The notes: a model not told the origin generated them from the sequence alone. A stretch of 64,000 nucleotides of DNA from Streptomyces fragilis (GCF_003112515.1 NZ_BEVZ01000004.1:744001-808000), one strand, 5' to 3'; shown: positions 8,639 to 17,347, counted from the stretch's first letter. Made by a program: numbers and translations.

Positions 8639-9883
8639 CTAGAGCTTGAATTCGTCGCTGTCATGGGTGGGTTGGACCACACCCGGCCGCAGGTCTCCGA
8701 GGGGGCCGTCCGCGCCGGGCGGCGGCAGGTCCCGTCCGCGCAGCGCGCGCCGCTCCCCGCCGCCCTCGGGCGGTGGCGCGTCGGCCAGCCGCAGGACCGG
8801 GTCCTGCGGCCCTTCGACGCCCGCGACCACGGGCCCGGCGGTGCGCCCGGCCTTGGCGCGGTACTGGGCGGCGTCGGCCAGCCGGAACAGCCGCCGCGCC
8901 GAGGTGACGGGGCCGACCGGCTCCTCCGTGGTCGCGATCCCGCAGGCCACGCCCTCGCCCAGTTCGAGCTCCCGGGCGCGCCGGCACAGCTCCTCGGCGG
9001 CGCGCACCACCTCCGCGGTGGACGGGCCCACCGCGATCAGGCAGAACTCGTCCCCGCCGAGGCGGGCGGCCAGCGCGTCGGGCAGCATCGCGCCGCACAG
9101 CGACAGCACCGAGCCGAAGCGTTCCAGGAGGCGGTCGCCGGCCGCGTGGCCGAGGGTGTCGTTGACCTGTTTGAGCCCGTTGAGGTCGCAGACCACCAGG
9201 CTGACGACGGCGCCGTCCTTCCGGTGGCGTTCGACGGCCTCGTCCAGCCGGGCGTCGACGGCGCGGCGGTTGGCGAGGCCGGTCAGGGCGTCGGTGAAGG
9301 CGAGCCGCTCGGCCTCCTCCAGGCGCTTCATCTGGGCGAGCCCGGCCGCGACCACGGCGGCCAGGACGGTGGCGAAGTCGGCGTCGGAGCGGCCGAAGAC
9401 CGGCGCGCCCAGCGGGCGGGCCACGTACAGTTCGCCCCAGGCACGGCCGTGCAGCACGATCGGCGCGATCACGCAGCAGCCGCGGCCCCGGCGGCGCAGC
9501 GCGGCCACCCGCCGGTGGCAGTAGCCGGCGCGGTCCTCGGGGGACCCCTTGGCCGGGCCGCCGTCCACGGTCTCCACCCAGGCGTCCGGCTCCCCGCCGT
9601 TGGCCCAGCGCTCGTGCAGGAACTCGGTGATCTCCGGGAACTGGTGCACCGGGTAGGACTCGGAGCGGGGGAACTCCTCCTCGTCCGGCGCACGCTCGCC
9701 CACGTTGACCAGGACGCGGAGCCGGCCCATCTCGCGCTCCCACACCGACAGCGCGGCGAAGCTGCCGCCCAGCGCGTGACTCGCGCCCAAGGCGGCGGCC
9801 CGCCAGGACTCCTGGGGCGTCCTGGCGGCGGCCATGCCCTGGGCCAGCGTGACTACCGCGCGCAGGCGGCTCTCCTCTGCCAT
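8639..9883 (-). CDS. GAF-GGDEF diguanylate cyclase
   Basis: 414-aa soluble protein. A GAF-like sensor domain (about residues 10-190) is joined by a short coiled segment to a GGDEF domain (about 210-375) carrying LTGLANRRA and an intact RLGGDEF active site. It should make cyclic di-GMP from two GTP, which controls development in Streptomyces. No RxxD inhibitory site is found five residues before GGDEF, where it would normally lie. The C-terminal 50 residues are Pro/Gly-rich and probably disordered. hutH follows after 10 bp. Confidence 0.9.
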   Translation of the reverse strand: MAEESRLRAVVTLAQGMAAARTPQESWRAAALGASHALGGSFAALSVWEREMGRLRVLVNVGERAPDEEEFPRSESYPVHQFPEITEFLHERWANGGEPDAWVETVDGGPAKGSPEDRAGYCHRRVAALRRRGRGCCVIAPIVLHGRAWGELYVARPLGAPVFGRSDADFATVLAAVVAAGLAQMKRLEEAERLAFTDALTGLANRRAVDARLDEAVERHRKDGAVVSLVVCDLNGLKQVNDTLGHAAGDRLLERFGSVLSLCGAMLPDALAARLGGDEFCLIAVGPSTAEVVRAAEELCRRARELELGEGVACGIATTEEPVGPVTSARRLFRLADAAQYRAKAGRTAGPVVAGVEGPQDPVLRLADAPPPEGGGERRALRGRDLPPPGADGPLGDLRPGVVQPTHDSDEFKL

Positions 9884-9984
9884 GCGTTCAGGCTAGGGAT
9901 GTTTCGGGGCAAACGTGACGTCGGAGGGCGAACGGCTGTCACGTTCCGTGACCGAGGAGGGCGGTTCGGGCGGCCGGGCGGCTC

Positions 9985-10629
9985 TCAGACCCAGAGCTCG
10001 GTGACGCTGACGTCGAGCTTGCCGAGCAGGCGCCGCAGGAGGGGGAGGCTGAGGCCGATGACGTTGCCGTGGTCGCCGTCGATGCCCTCGACGAACGGCG
10101 CGGACCGCCCGTCCAGGGTGAACGCGCCCGCCACGTGCAGCGGCTCCCCGGTGGCGACGTACGCGTCGATCTCCTCGTCGGTGGGGTCGCCGAAGCGCAC
10201 CACGGTGGAGGCCGTGCCGGAGGTGTACCGGCCGGTGGTGGTGTCGTAGACGCAGTGGCCGGTCTGCAGGACGCCGGCGCGCCCGCGCATCGCCTTCCAG
10301 CGGGCCGTGGCCTCGGCGGCGTCGGCCGGCTTGCCGAGCGGCTCGCCGTCCAGGTCGAGCACGGAGTCGCAGCCGATCACCAGGGCGCCGGCCGCGTCGG
10401 GGCGGGCGGCGACCACGGAGGCCTTGGCCTCGGCCAGCGCCAGGGCCAGCTCGGCGGGGGTGGGGGCGGTCACGGCGTCCTCGTCCACGCCGCTGACGAT
10501 CACCTCGGGGGCGAACCCGGCCTGCCGGAGCAGTCCGAGCCGGGCGGGGGACTGGGACGCCAGGACGAGGCGGCGCCGGGGCCGGCCGGCGGCGGGGCCG
10601 GCGGGCTGGTCGTCGATCTGATCGGTCAT
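9985..10629 (-). CDS. maf: Maf-family nucleoside triphosphate pyrophosphatase
   Basis: 214-aa Maf/YhdE-type house-cleaning enzyme that hydrolyses non-canonical or modified nucleoside triphosphates to monophosphates. Motifs: LASQSPARLGLLR near the N-terminus, SGVDED, GCDSVLDLDG and, late in the protein, EGIDGDHGNVIGLSLP. Its ATG overlaps the stop of the small membrane-protein gene upstream (ATGA), so translation is probably coupled. Both follow the acyl-CoA carboxylase genes on the same strand. Confidence 0.93.
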   Translation of the reverse strand: MTDQIDDQPAGPAAGRPRRRLVLASQSPARLGLLRQAGFAPEVIVSGVDEDAVTAPTPAELALALAEAKASVVAARPDAAGALVIGCDSVLDLDGEPLGKPADAAEATARWKAMRGRAGVLQTGHCVYDTTTGRYTSGTASTVVRFGDPTDEEIDAYVATGEPLHVAGAFTLDGRSAPFVEGIDGDHGNVIGLSLPLLRRLLGKLDVSVTELWV

Positions 10630-10784
10630 AGGGGCAGCGTATCGACGCCGAGGACCGCCATGGCGAGGATCATCGCGAGGGCCATCAGCACGCCGAGCCG
10701 CCGGAGCATGACCTGCGTCCTGCGCAGGTCCTCGGGCGGCCCGGACTCGGGATCGGGGTCGGACCAGAGCACACCACCGAGCAT
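10626..10784 (-). CDS. small single-span membrane protein (MmpB-like)
   Basis: 52-aa ORF starting MLGGVLWSDPDPESG. The N-terminus is acidic and Pro-rich; RRTQVMLRRLG precedes one hydrophobic helix (about residues 31-47), and the tail is GVDTLPL. The stop overlaps the maf start by ATGA, which argues that it is real. Size, topology and position next to maf and the carboxylase epsilon gene fit my recollection of the actinobacterial morphogenic membrane protein MmpB; this assignment is tentative. A perfect 22-bp palindrome lies 20 bp upstream of its start. Confidence 0.75.
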   Translation of the reverse strand: MLGGVLWSDPDPESGPPEDLRRTQVMLRRLGVLMALAMILAMAVLGVDTLPL

Positions 10785-10804
10785 GCGGCCCCGTCCCGCC
10801 CGCC

Positions 10805-10826
10805 GCCTGAGTACGCGTACTCAGGC
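10805..10826. promoter_or_regulatory. perfect 22-bp palindrome, probable operator
   Basis: Every base pairs in an uninterrupted inverted repeat centred on TACGCGTA (core CCTGAGTACGCGTACTCAGG). It has no loop or U-tract, so it looks like a dimeric regulator site rather than a terminator. It lies just upstream of the small membrane protein and maf. Confidence 0.6.
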
Positions 10827-10949
10827 CGCGCCCGGTGTCGCCCGTCTCACACGTCCCCCCAGGTCACCCGCGGGGCGCCCACGACGGAGGGCCGGGTCAG
10901 CCGCGGGGCGCCGCGTCGCCACGAGGCGCCGGGGAAGGCCGCGAGGGCC

Positions 10950-11135
10950 AGGGCACGCCGCAGGGCCGGGGCACGCCGCAGGGGCCGGGGAACCCCGCAG
11001 GGCCAGGGCACGCCACAGGGACCGGGGAACCCCGCAGGGGCCGGCGGTCGTCCGCCGGCCCCTGCGTGCCGTTCCGCGGCCCCTGCGTGCCGTTGCGCCC
11101 TGCGTGCCGTTGCACCGGCCCCTGCGCGCCGTCGC
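10950..11135. repeat. degenerate 18-19 bp direct repeats followed by inverted copies
   Basis: Units such as CCGGGGCACGCCGCAGGG, CCGGGGAACCCCGCAGGG and CCAGGGCACGCCACAGGG repeat head to tail. From about 11055, copies in the opposite orientation appear (GGCCCCTGCGTGCCGTT, three or four times). The two halves could pair into a long stem. The 405-bp space 10785-11189 holds this, the palindrome at 10805 and no gene. Confidence 0.75.
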
Positions 11136-11189
11136 GCCCGTGCCGCCGCCCCCGCGTCCAGGGTCGGGGGACCAGGGTCGGGGTGCCGG

Positions 11190-11402
11190 TCAGGCGGGCC
11201 AGTAGGTGCGGGCCCAGGCGCCCGGGCCGGGCTGCGGGAGCCGGCGCGTGGCCAGGGCGGCCGGGTCGGACCAGGAGTCCCGGATTCCGTCGGCCCCCTC
11301 CCCCGGCACCGCGGCGGCCACCGCGGCGCGGGCTCGGACCACCGCCAGTGCGGCGGCCAGCTCCTCGGGTGTCGGGTTGCCGCGCACGACCTTGATCGTC
11401 AT
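11190..11402 (-). CDS. accE: acyl-CoA carboxylase epsilon subunit
   Basis: 70-aa protein starting MTIKVVRGNPTPEELAAAL and ending GPGAWARTYWPA. The VVRGNPTPEELAAL block is the signature of the small epsilon subunit that stabilises actinobacterial acyl-CoA carboxylase complexes. It lies 14 bp downstream of the beta subunit gene in the same operon. GGAAGGG upstream of the ATG can serve as ribosome site. Confidence 0.93.
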   Translation of the reverse strand: MTIKVVRGNPTPEELAAALAVVRARAAVAAAVPGEGADGIRDSWSDPAALATRRLPQPGPGAWARTYWPA

Positions 11403-11416
11403 AGCCAGGACCCTTC

Positions 11417-13021
11417 CTAGAGCGGGATGTTGCCGTGCTTCTTCGGCGGAAGTGATTCCCGCTTGGTGCGCAGATGACGCAGCCCGCGGACGATCTGCGA
11501 GCGGGTCTGCGACGGCGCGACCACCGCGTCCACGTAGCCGCTCTCCGCGGCGATGTACGGGTTCAGCAGCGTGTCCTCGTACTCCTGGATCAGCCGCGCC
11601 CGCACCGCCTCCAGGTCCTCGCCCGCGGCCTCCGCCTCGGCGAGCGTCCTGCGGTGCAGGATGTTGACCGCGCCCTGCGCGCCCATCACCGCGATCTGCG
11701 CCGTCGGCCACGCCAGGTTCAGGTCGGCGCCCAGGTGCTTGGAACCCATCACGTCGTACGCGCCGCCGAACGCCTTCCGCGTGATCACGGTGATCAGCGG
11801 GACGGTCGCCTCCGCGTAGGCGTAGATCAGCTTGGCGCCCCGGCGGATGATGCCGTCGTGCTCCTGGCCGACGCCCGGCAGGAAGCCGGGCACGTCCACG
11901 AACGTCAGCACCGGCACGTTGAAGGCGTCACACGTCCGGACGAACCGCGCCGCCTTCTCGCTGGCCTTGATGTCCAGGCAGCCCGCGAACTGCATCGGCT
12001 GGTTGGCGACCACGCCCACCGGGCGGCCCTCCACGCGGCCGAAGCCGGTGAGGATGTTGGGCGCGAACAGCGGCTGCGTCTCGAAGAACTCCCCGTCGTC
12101 GAGGATGCGTTCGAGCACCGTGTGCATGTCGTACGGCTGGTTGGCGCTGTCCGGGATCAGCCGGTCCAGCTCCAGGTCCTCGTCGGTGACCGTGAGGTCG
12201 GCCTCCTCCGGGAAGGACGGCGGCTCGCTCAGGTTGTTCGAGGGCAGGTACGACAGCAGCTGCTTGACGTACTCGACCGCGTCCTTCTCGTCGCCGGCCA
12301 TGTGATGGGCCACGCCGGAGAGGGAGTTGTGGGTGTGCGCGCCGCCCAGTTCCTCGAAGCCGACGTCCTCGCCGGTGACCGTCTTGATGACGTCCGGGCC
12401 GGTGATGAACATGTGCGAGGTCCGGTCGACCATCACGGTGAAGTCGGTGATGGCGGGCGAGTACACCGCGCCGCCCGCGCAGGGCCCGACGACCAGGCTG
12501 ATCTGCGGGATCACGCCCGAGGCGTGGGTGTTGCGGCGGAAGATCTCGCCGTACGCGCCGAGCGAGGCCACGCCCTCCTGGATGCGGGCGCCACCGGAGT
12601 CGTTGATGCCGATGACCGGGCAGCCGGTCTTCAGCGCGAAGTCCATCACCTTGGCGATCTTCTGCCCGTAGACCTCGCCGAGGGCGCCGCCGAAGACGGT
12701 GAAGTCCTGGGAGAACACCGCGACCGGACGGCCGTCGACGGTGCCGTAGCCGGTGACCACGCCGTCGCCGTACGGCCGGTTCCGCTCCAGGCCGAAGTTG
12801 GTGGAACGGTGCCGGGCGAACTCGTCGAGCTCCACGAACGAGCCCTCGTCCATGAGGAGTTCGATCCGCTCACGGGCGGTCAGCTTGCCCTTGGCGTGCT
12901 GCTTCTCCACCGCCTTGCCCGAACCGGCGTGCGTGGCCTGCTCGATGCGGCTCCGGAGATCCGCCAGCTTGCCCGCGGTGGTGTGAATGTCGCCCTGCTG
13001 CAGCTCTTCCGGCTCGGCCAT
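11417..13021 (-). CDS. pccB: propionyl-CoA carboxylase beta subunit (carboxyltransferase)
   Basis: 534-aa biotin-dependent carboxyltransferase. Both crotonase-like halves are complete; the oxyanion-hole region INDSGGARIQEG in the N-half and the VDVPGFLPG and RKAFGGAYDVMGSK blocks in the C-half are conserved. It transfers CO2 from carboxybiotin to propionyl-CoA (and probably acetyl-CoA), giving methylmalonyl- or malonyl-CoA for fatty acids and polyketides. The epsilon subunit is immediately downstream; the biotinylated alpha subunit is encoded at 18256-20028 and the biotin ligase gene is divergent next door. Confidence 0.96.
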   Translation of the reverse strand: MAEPEELQQGDIHTTAGKLADLRSRIEQATHAGSGKAVEKQHAKGKLTARERIELLMDEGSFVELDEFARHRSTNFGLERNRPYGDGVVTGYGTVDGRPVAVFSQDFTVFGGALGEVYGQKIAKVMDFALKTGCPVIGINDSGGARIQEGVASLGAYGEIFRRNTHASGVIPQISLVVGPCAGGAVYSPAITDFTVMVDRTSHMFITGPDVIKTVTGEDVGFEELGGAHTHNSLSGVAHHMAGDEKDAVEYVKQLLSYLPSNNLSEPPSFPEEADLTVTDEDLELDRLIPDSANQPYDMHTVLERILDDGEFFETQPLFAPNILTGFGRVEGRPVGVVANQPMQFAGCLDIKASEKAARFVRTCDAFNVPVLTFVDVPGFLPGVGQEHDGIIRRGAKLIYAYAEATVPLITVITRKAFGGAYDVMGSKHLGADLNLAWPTAQIAVMGAQGAVNILHRRTLAEAEAAGEDLEAVRARLIQEYEDTLLNPYIAAESGYVDAVVAPSQTRSQIVRGLRHLRTKRESLPPKKHGNIPL

Positions 13022-13157
13022 CGGGGGTGCGGCTCCCTGCTGGTGGTGGGGTTGACGCCGGTGTTCGGCGTTGGGGGAAATGTCGGCGGGAGGGATGGTT
13101 ACTCAGCCGTAGCGTAATGGCGGACCGCCCGTCCGGCAGTGCGGCGTATCCCACACC

Positions 13158-13163
13158 TACGCT
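13158..13163 (+). promoter_or_regulatory. -10 hexamer of birA, leaderless start
   Basis: TACGCT ends 7 nt before the birA ATG and no ribosome site is present, so transcription probably starts at the start codon. Confidence 0.5.
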
Positions 13164-13170
13164 GGGTTGC

Positions 13171-14064
13171 ATGACGCCGCGTGATCGCTCAGAACGCCCT
13201 TCCTCCCCTGGCGACGGGGGCCCGGCCGCCGGCCGCTGGTCGGACCTCGACCGCCCGCCCCTGAACGCCTCCGCGCTGCGGCGGGCGCTGGTGCGGGAGG
13301 AATCCCTGTGGACCGCCCTCGACGTCGTCGCGGTCACCGGCTCCACCAACACCGACCTGGTCCGGGCGGCGCGCGCGGGCCGGGCCGAGGAGGGCGCGGT
13401 GCTGGTGGCCGAGGAGCAGTCCGCGGCGCGGGGGCGGCTGGACCGGGTGTGGTCGGCGCCCGCCCGCTCGGGGCTCTTCTTCTCCGTCCTGCTGGCCCCC
13501 AACGACGTCCCGGTGACCCGCTGGGGATGGCTGCCGCTGCTGACCGGCGTCGCGGTGGCGACCGGACTGGCCCGCGCGGCCGGTCTCGACACGGCCCTGA
13601 AGTGGCCCAACGACCTGCTGGTCACGGTCGACGGGCAGGAACGCAAGGCCGGCGGGATCCTCGCGGAACGCGCCGGCACCGAGGGCGTGGTCGTGGGAGT
13701 CGGCCTCAACGTCACGCTCCGCGCGGACGAGCTGCCCGTCCCGACGGCGGGCTCCCTCGCCCTGGCGGGCGCCGCGGTCACCGACCGCGACCCGCTGCTG
13801 CGGGGCGTCCTGCGTTCCCTGGAGCAGTGGTACACCCGCTGGCGGGTGGTCGGCGGTGACCCCGAGATGAGCGGGCTCCTCGAGACGTACGCGGCGGGCT
13901 GCGCGACCCTCGGGCGGCAGGTGCGCGCCCTGCTGCCGGGCGGCGACGACCTGGTGGGCGAGGCCACCGCGCTCGACGGCGACGGCCGCCTCGTCATCAC
14001 CGCCGCCGACGGTGCCCGCCACCCCGTCTCCGCCGGCGACATCGTCCACCTCCGCCCGGCGTGA
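13171..14064 (+). CDS. birA: biotin--[acetyl-CoA-carboxylase] ligase
   Basis: 297-aa biotin protein ligase. The VTGSTNTDLVRAAR block and EEQSAARGRLDRVWSAP (biotin and AMP binding, GRLDR where many BirA proteins have GRGRR) are followed by LKWPNDLLV, RKAGGILAE and GVGLNV. It joins biotin to the carrier lysine of acyl-CoA carboxylases. There is no N-terminal DNA-binding domain, so it is a ligase only, not a repressor. It lies divergent to pccB, matching its substrate genes. MTPRDRS is chosen because a -10 hexamer lies 7 nt upstream; the open frame before it contains that promoter. Confidence 0.93.
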   Translation: MTPRDRSERPSSPGDGGPAAGRWSDLDRPPLNASALRRALVREESLWTALDVVAVTGSTNTDLVRAARAGRAEEGAVLVAEEQSAARGRLDRVWSAPARSGLFFSVLLAPNDVPVTRWGWLPLLTGVAVATGLARAAGLDTALKWPNDLLVTVDGQERKAGGILAERAGTEGVVVGVGLNVTLRADELPVPTAGSLALAGAAVTDRDPLLRGVLRSLEQWYTRWRVVGGDPEMSGLLETYAAGCATLGRQVRALLPGGDDLVGEATALDGDGRLVITAADGARHPVSAGDIVHLRPA

Positions 14065-14218
14065 CACGGGGGCGGCGCGCAGGGTGGTGAGAGCCGCGGG
14101 GCGGCGCGCCGGGAACGCACCACTCCGGCGGTGCGATCCGGGAGTGAGCTGCGGCACACCTGCCGTAGAGTTGAGGCCGGTCCAAACCTGACCTCGGCAG
14201 ATCGGAAGGGCAACAGGC

Positions 14219-15586
14219 GTGACCGTCGACGACGCGGGCTCCGGCACCGGCGGACATCCCGGACCGGACGGCGACCCTCGGCCCGGCCCCGGCCACGCCG
14301 CCGACGCCTCCCCCGGCCCCCGGCCCGCCGACGCCGAGGCCGCGGGCGGCTCCGGTTCCGAGGGCTCCGTCGGCGGCTCCGAGGGCGGCGCACCGGGCGG
14401 GGCCCCGGAGGGTGACGGCGCCGCCGGGTCCTCCGACGGCGACACCCGGCCCGGCAGAGCCGGCGACGAGCGCCCGTTCTCCGGCCACGGCTCCGGCCAC
14501 GGCGAGGAGCCCACCGCCGCCGACCGCACGGCCGCGCAGAACACCACGGGCACGTCCGACGAGGACCCCCTGGCCCTGCGCCTGGAGTCCCTGATCCTCG
14601 GCGCCGAGCGCCGCTACAGCCCCTTCCAGGCCGCTCGCAGCGCGGGCGTCTCCATGGAGCTGGCCTCCCGTTTCTGGCGTGCCATGGGCTTCGCCGACAT
14701 CGGCCAGGCCAAGGCCCTCACCGAGGCCGACGTGCTCGCCCTGCGCCGCCTCGCCGGTCTCGTCGAGGCGGGCCTGCTCAGCGAGGCCATGGCGGTCCAG
14801 GTCGCCCGCTCGACCGGTCAGACCACCGCCCGTCTGGCGGAATGGCAGATCGATTCCTTCCTGGAGGGCCTCACCGAGCCCCCCGAGCCGGGCATGACCC
14901 GCACCGAGGTGACCTACCCCCTCATCGAGCTGCTCCTGCCCGAGCTGCAGGAGTTCCTGGTCTACGTCTGGCGCCGCCAGCTCGCGGCGGCGACCGGGCG
15001 CGTCATCCAGACGGCGGACGACGAGGAGATGGTCGACCGCCGCCTGTGCGTCGCCTTCGCCGACCTGGTCGGCTTCACCCGGCTGACCCGCCGCCTCGAG
15101 GAGGAGGAGCTGGGCGAGCTGGTGGAGGCGTTCGAGACCACCGCCGCCGACCTGGTCGCCGCGCACGGCGGCCGGCTGGTGAAGACCCTCGGCGACGAGG
15201 TCCTGTACGTCGCCGACGACGCGGGTGTCGCCGCCGACATCGCGCTGCGCCTGATCGAGACCCTCTCCCACGACGAGACCATGCCCGAGCTGCGCGTCGG
15301 CATGGCCTTCGGCACCGTCACCACCCGGATGGGTGATGTCTTCGGCACGACGGTGAACCTGGCCTCCCGCCTGACCTCCATAGCCCCGAAGGACGCCGTC
15401 CTGGTCGACAGCGACTTGGCCCAGGAGCTGCGCCGCACCCAGGACGCTCCGGCTGCCGAGGAGCAGGTCAAGGAGGACGAGGAGCAGAAGTACCGGTTCG
15501 CCCTGCAGCCCATGTGGCAGCGGCCGGTGCGTGGCCTCGGCGTGGTCGAGCCGTGGCTGCTCACCCGGCGGGCCGGCCGTCCCTGA
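14219..15586 (+). CDS. cya: class III adenylate cyclase
   Basis: 455-aa cytosolic cyclase making cAMP. Residues 1-115 are Gly/Pro/Asp-rich and probably disordered. Residues about 117-230 form a helical region (SLILGAERRYSPFQAARSAG, LRRLAGLVEAGLL) like the regulatory half of the mycobacterial Rv1264-type, pH-sensing cyclases. The catalytic domain begins at about 275, with metal-binding Asp in AFADLVGFTRLT and TLGDEVLYV, then VNLASRLTSIA. The start is GTG with GGAAGGG nine bases upstream. In Streptomyces cAMP from this enzyme affects germination and development. Confidence 0.93.
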   Translation: MTVDDAGSGTGGHPGPDGDPRPGPGHAADASPGPRPADAEAAGGSGSEGSVGGSEGGAPGGAPEGDGAAGSSDGDTRPGRAGDERPFSGHGSGHGEEPTAADRTAAQNTTGTSDEDPLALRLESLILGAERRYSPFQAARSAGVSMELASRFWRAMGFADIGQAKALTEADVLALRRLAGLVEAGLLSEAMAVQVARSTGQTTARLAEWQIDSFLEGLTEPPEPGMTRTEVTYPLIELLLPELQEFLVYVWRRQLAAATGRVIQTADDEEMVDRRLCVAFADLVGFTRLTRRLEEEELGELVEAFETTAADLVAAHGGRLVKTLGDEVLYVADDAGVAADIALRLIETLSHDETMPELRVGMAFGTVTTRMGDVFGTTVNLASRLTSIAPKDAVLVDSDLAQELRRTQDAPAAEEQVKEDEEQKYRFALQPMWQRPVRGLGVVEPWLLTRRAGRP

Positions 15587-15646
15587 CGCCCTGAGATGAT
15601 CCCCGGCGACAACAGTGCAGTCGTCGAAACCGGGAGGTCGTCCACC

Positions 15647-16498
15647 ATGAGCGAGCACCAGGCACCAGCGGAGCGCGCGGAGCAGCCGGAGCGTCCGGAG
15701 CACGAGGACGGCGAGCGGTACGGGGAGTTCGTGCGGGTGGTCCGCCACGGGTACGTCGCCGAGCTGGTGCTGGACCGCCCGCGGGCGATGAACGCGGTCT
15801 CCACGGAGATGGCCCGCTCCTTGACCGCCGCCTGCGACGCGCTCTCGGCGGACCCGGACGCCCGGGTCGTCGTGCTGACCTCCAGTCACGAGCGGGCGTT
15901 CTGCGTGGGCGCGGACCTCAAGGAGCGGAACGGTTTCAGCGACGCGCAGCTGCGGCTGCAGCGGCCCGTCAACCGGGCGGCGTACACCGGCGTGCTGGAG
16001 CTGCCGATGCCGACGATCGCCTCGGTGCACGGGTTCGCGCTGGGCGGCGGCTTCGAGATCGCGCTCTCCTGCGACCTGATCGTCGCGGACCGCACGGCGG
16101 TGGTGGGGCTGCCGGAGGTGTCGGTGGGCGTCATCCCCGGTGGCGGCGGCACGCAGCTGCTGCCGCGCCGGGTGGGGGCGGCGCGGGCCGCCGAGCTCAT
16201 CTTCACCGCGCGGCGGGTGGAGGCGGCCGAGGCCCGTGAACTGGGCCTGGTCGACCTGCTCGTCGAGGAGGGCACGGACCGCGAGGAGTCCCTGGCCCTC
16301 GCCTCGCGGATCGCCGCGAACTCCCCCGTGGGCCTGCGCGCCGCCAAGCGGGCGATGCGGCTCGGCTGGGGCAAGGACCTCCCCTCCGGCCTCGACCTCG
16401 AGGACAACGCGTGGCGCACGGTGGCGTTCTCCGGCGACCGCGCGGAGGGGGTCGCCGCGTTCAACGAGAAGCGCCGCCCGAACTGGCCGGGCGAGTAG
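15647..16498 (+). CDS. enoyl-CoA hydratase/isomerase family protein
   Basis: 283-aa crotonase-fold protein. The oxyanion-hole segments are AFCVGADLKER and HGFALGGGFEIALSCD; the catalytic region is GLPEVSVGVIPGGGGTQLLPR. Both glutamate positions typical of hydratases look occupied, so 2-enoyl-CoA hydration is plausible. The start is an ATG with GGGAGG upstream; an in-frame ATG at 15596 is less likely. The N-terminal 30 residues are acidic and variable. It follows cya by 60 bp and may be cotranscribed. Confidence 0.9.
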   Translation: MSEHQAPAERAEQPERPEHEDGERYGEFVRVVRHGYVAELVLDRPRAMNAVSTEMARSLTAACDALSADPDARVVVLTSSHERAFCVGADLKERNGFSDAQLRLQRPVNRAAYTGVLELPMPTIASVHGFALGGGFEIALSCDLIVADRTAVVGLPEVSVGVIPGGGGTQLLPRRVGAARAAELIFTARRVEAAEARELGLVDLLVEEGTDREESLALASRIAANSPVGLRAAKRAMRLGWGKDLPSGLDLEDNAWRTVAFSGDRAEGVAAFNEKRRPNWPGE

Positions 16499-16827
16499 GC
16501 CACGACCCGTCACCGGTGGGCCCCGCAGTGCCTGCGCCGGTCCCCCGGACCTCGGCCGCCCGACGGCCCGCTCCGGCTCGACGACGGCTGGGGTGACGGC
16601 GGAGCCGAGCTCGCACACCACGGTTCCGCGGGTGCGGGGGCTCGGGGGCGGCGAACCCGGCGGGACCTCGACGCCGCGCTCCGGCTTGACGGTGAGTCGT
16701 TCCACGGTCGGGTGCGGCTCGAACAGGCGCTCCGGCGGGGCCGGCCACGCGCGGTGCGGGACGCCGGTGCGGCGGCCGGCTCCGGTGCCCGCCGCACCCC
16801 GGCTCGACGGCGGCCGGGGCCGCGACG

Positions 16828-17160
16828 GAGCGGTGCTCGACGCGGCTCGACGCCAGGTGGGCCCTCGGTGGAGCGACGCTCGCCCGGCTCGACGCCGGGG
16901 TGGAGTCACGATGGAGCGGCGCTCGACGCGGCTCGACGCCAGGTGGGCCCTCGGTGGAGCGACGCTCGCCCGGCTCGACGCCGGGTACGCCCTCGGTGGA
17001 ACGGCGCTCGACGCGGCTCGACGCCAGGTGGGCCCTCGGTGAAGCGGCGCTCGCCCGGCTCGACGCCGGGTACGCCCTCGGTGGAACGGCGCTCGACGCG
17101 GCTCGACGCCGCGTAGGCCCTCGGTGGAGCGGCGCTCGCCCGGCTCAACGCCGGGTCGGG
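16828..17160. repeat. 85-bp tandem repeat array (dimeric 42/43-bp units)
   Basis: Four units start at 16828, 16914, 16999 and 17084, of 86, 85, 85 and about 77 nt. Each unit is two related halves: one begins GAACGGCGCTCGACGCGGCTC, the other GAGCGACGCTCGCCCGGCTC, and most end GCCCTCGGTG. Weaker related motifs occur from about 16660. 85 is not a multiple of three and no coding signal runs through it. The 850-bp space 16499-17347 holds only this array and GC-rich sequence with nothing else recognisable. Confidence 0.9.
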
Positions 17161-17347
17161 CGGAAGTGGCGGCCCACTTGAACGTGCGGGCACGTCGCGG
17201 ACACCTGGCGGGCCCGGCCCGGACCGGCGCGCGGGCCCCGCGGCGGCGCGGCAGGGACGCGGCAGCCGCGGCGGCGCGGCGAAGCGCACCGGCGGCGCGG
17301 CCCCCCGGGCCCGCCGCCGCCCGCCTCGCCTCAGCCCCGCGGCGGGG

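Noticed and set aside
10897..11115. 72-aa repeat-rich open frame between accE and the MmpB-like gene
   Set aside because: Low-complexity translation of short GC repeats, no ribosome site.
13997..16909. 970-aa open frame on the minus strand
   Set aside because: It is antisense to birA, cya and the enoyl-CoA hydratase, all recognisable families. The composition (Gly/Arg/His/Asp-rich, no domains) is typical of GC-rich shadow frames.
16906..17289. 127-aa repeat protein on the minus strand
   Set aside because: It is formed only by the 85-bp repeats; unit length is not a codon multiple, so the frame changes from copy to copy.
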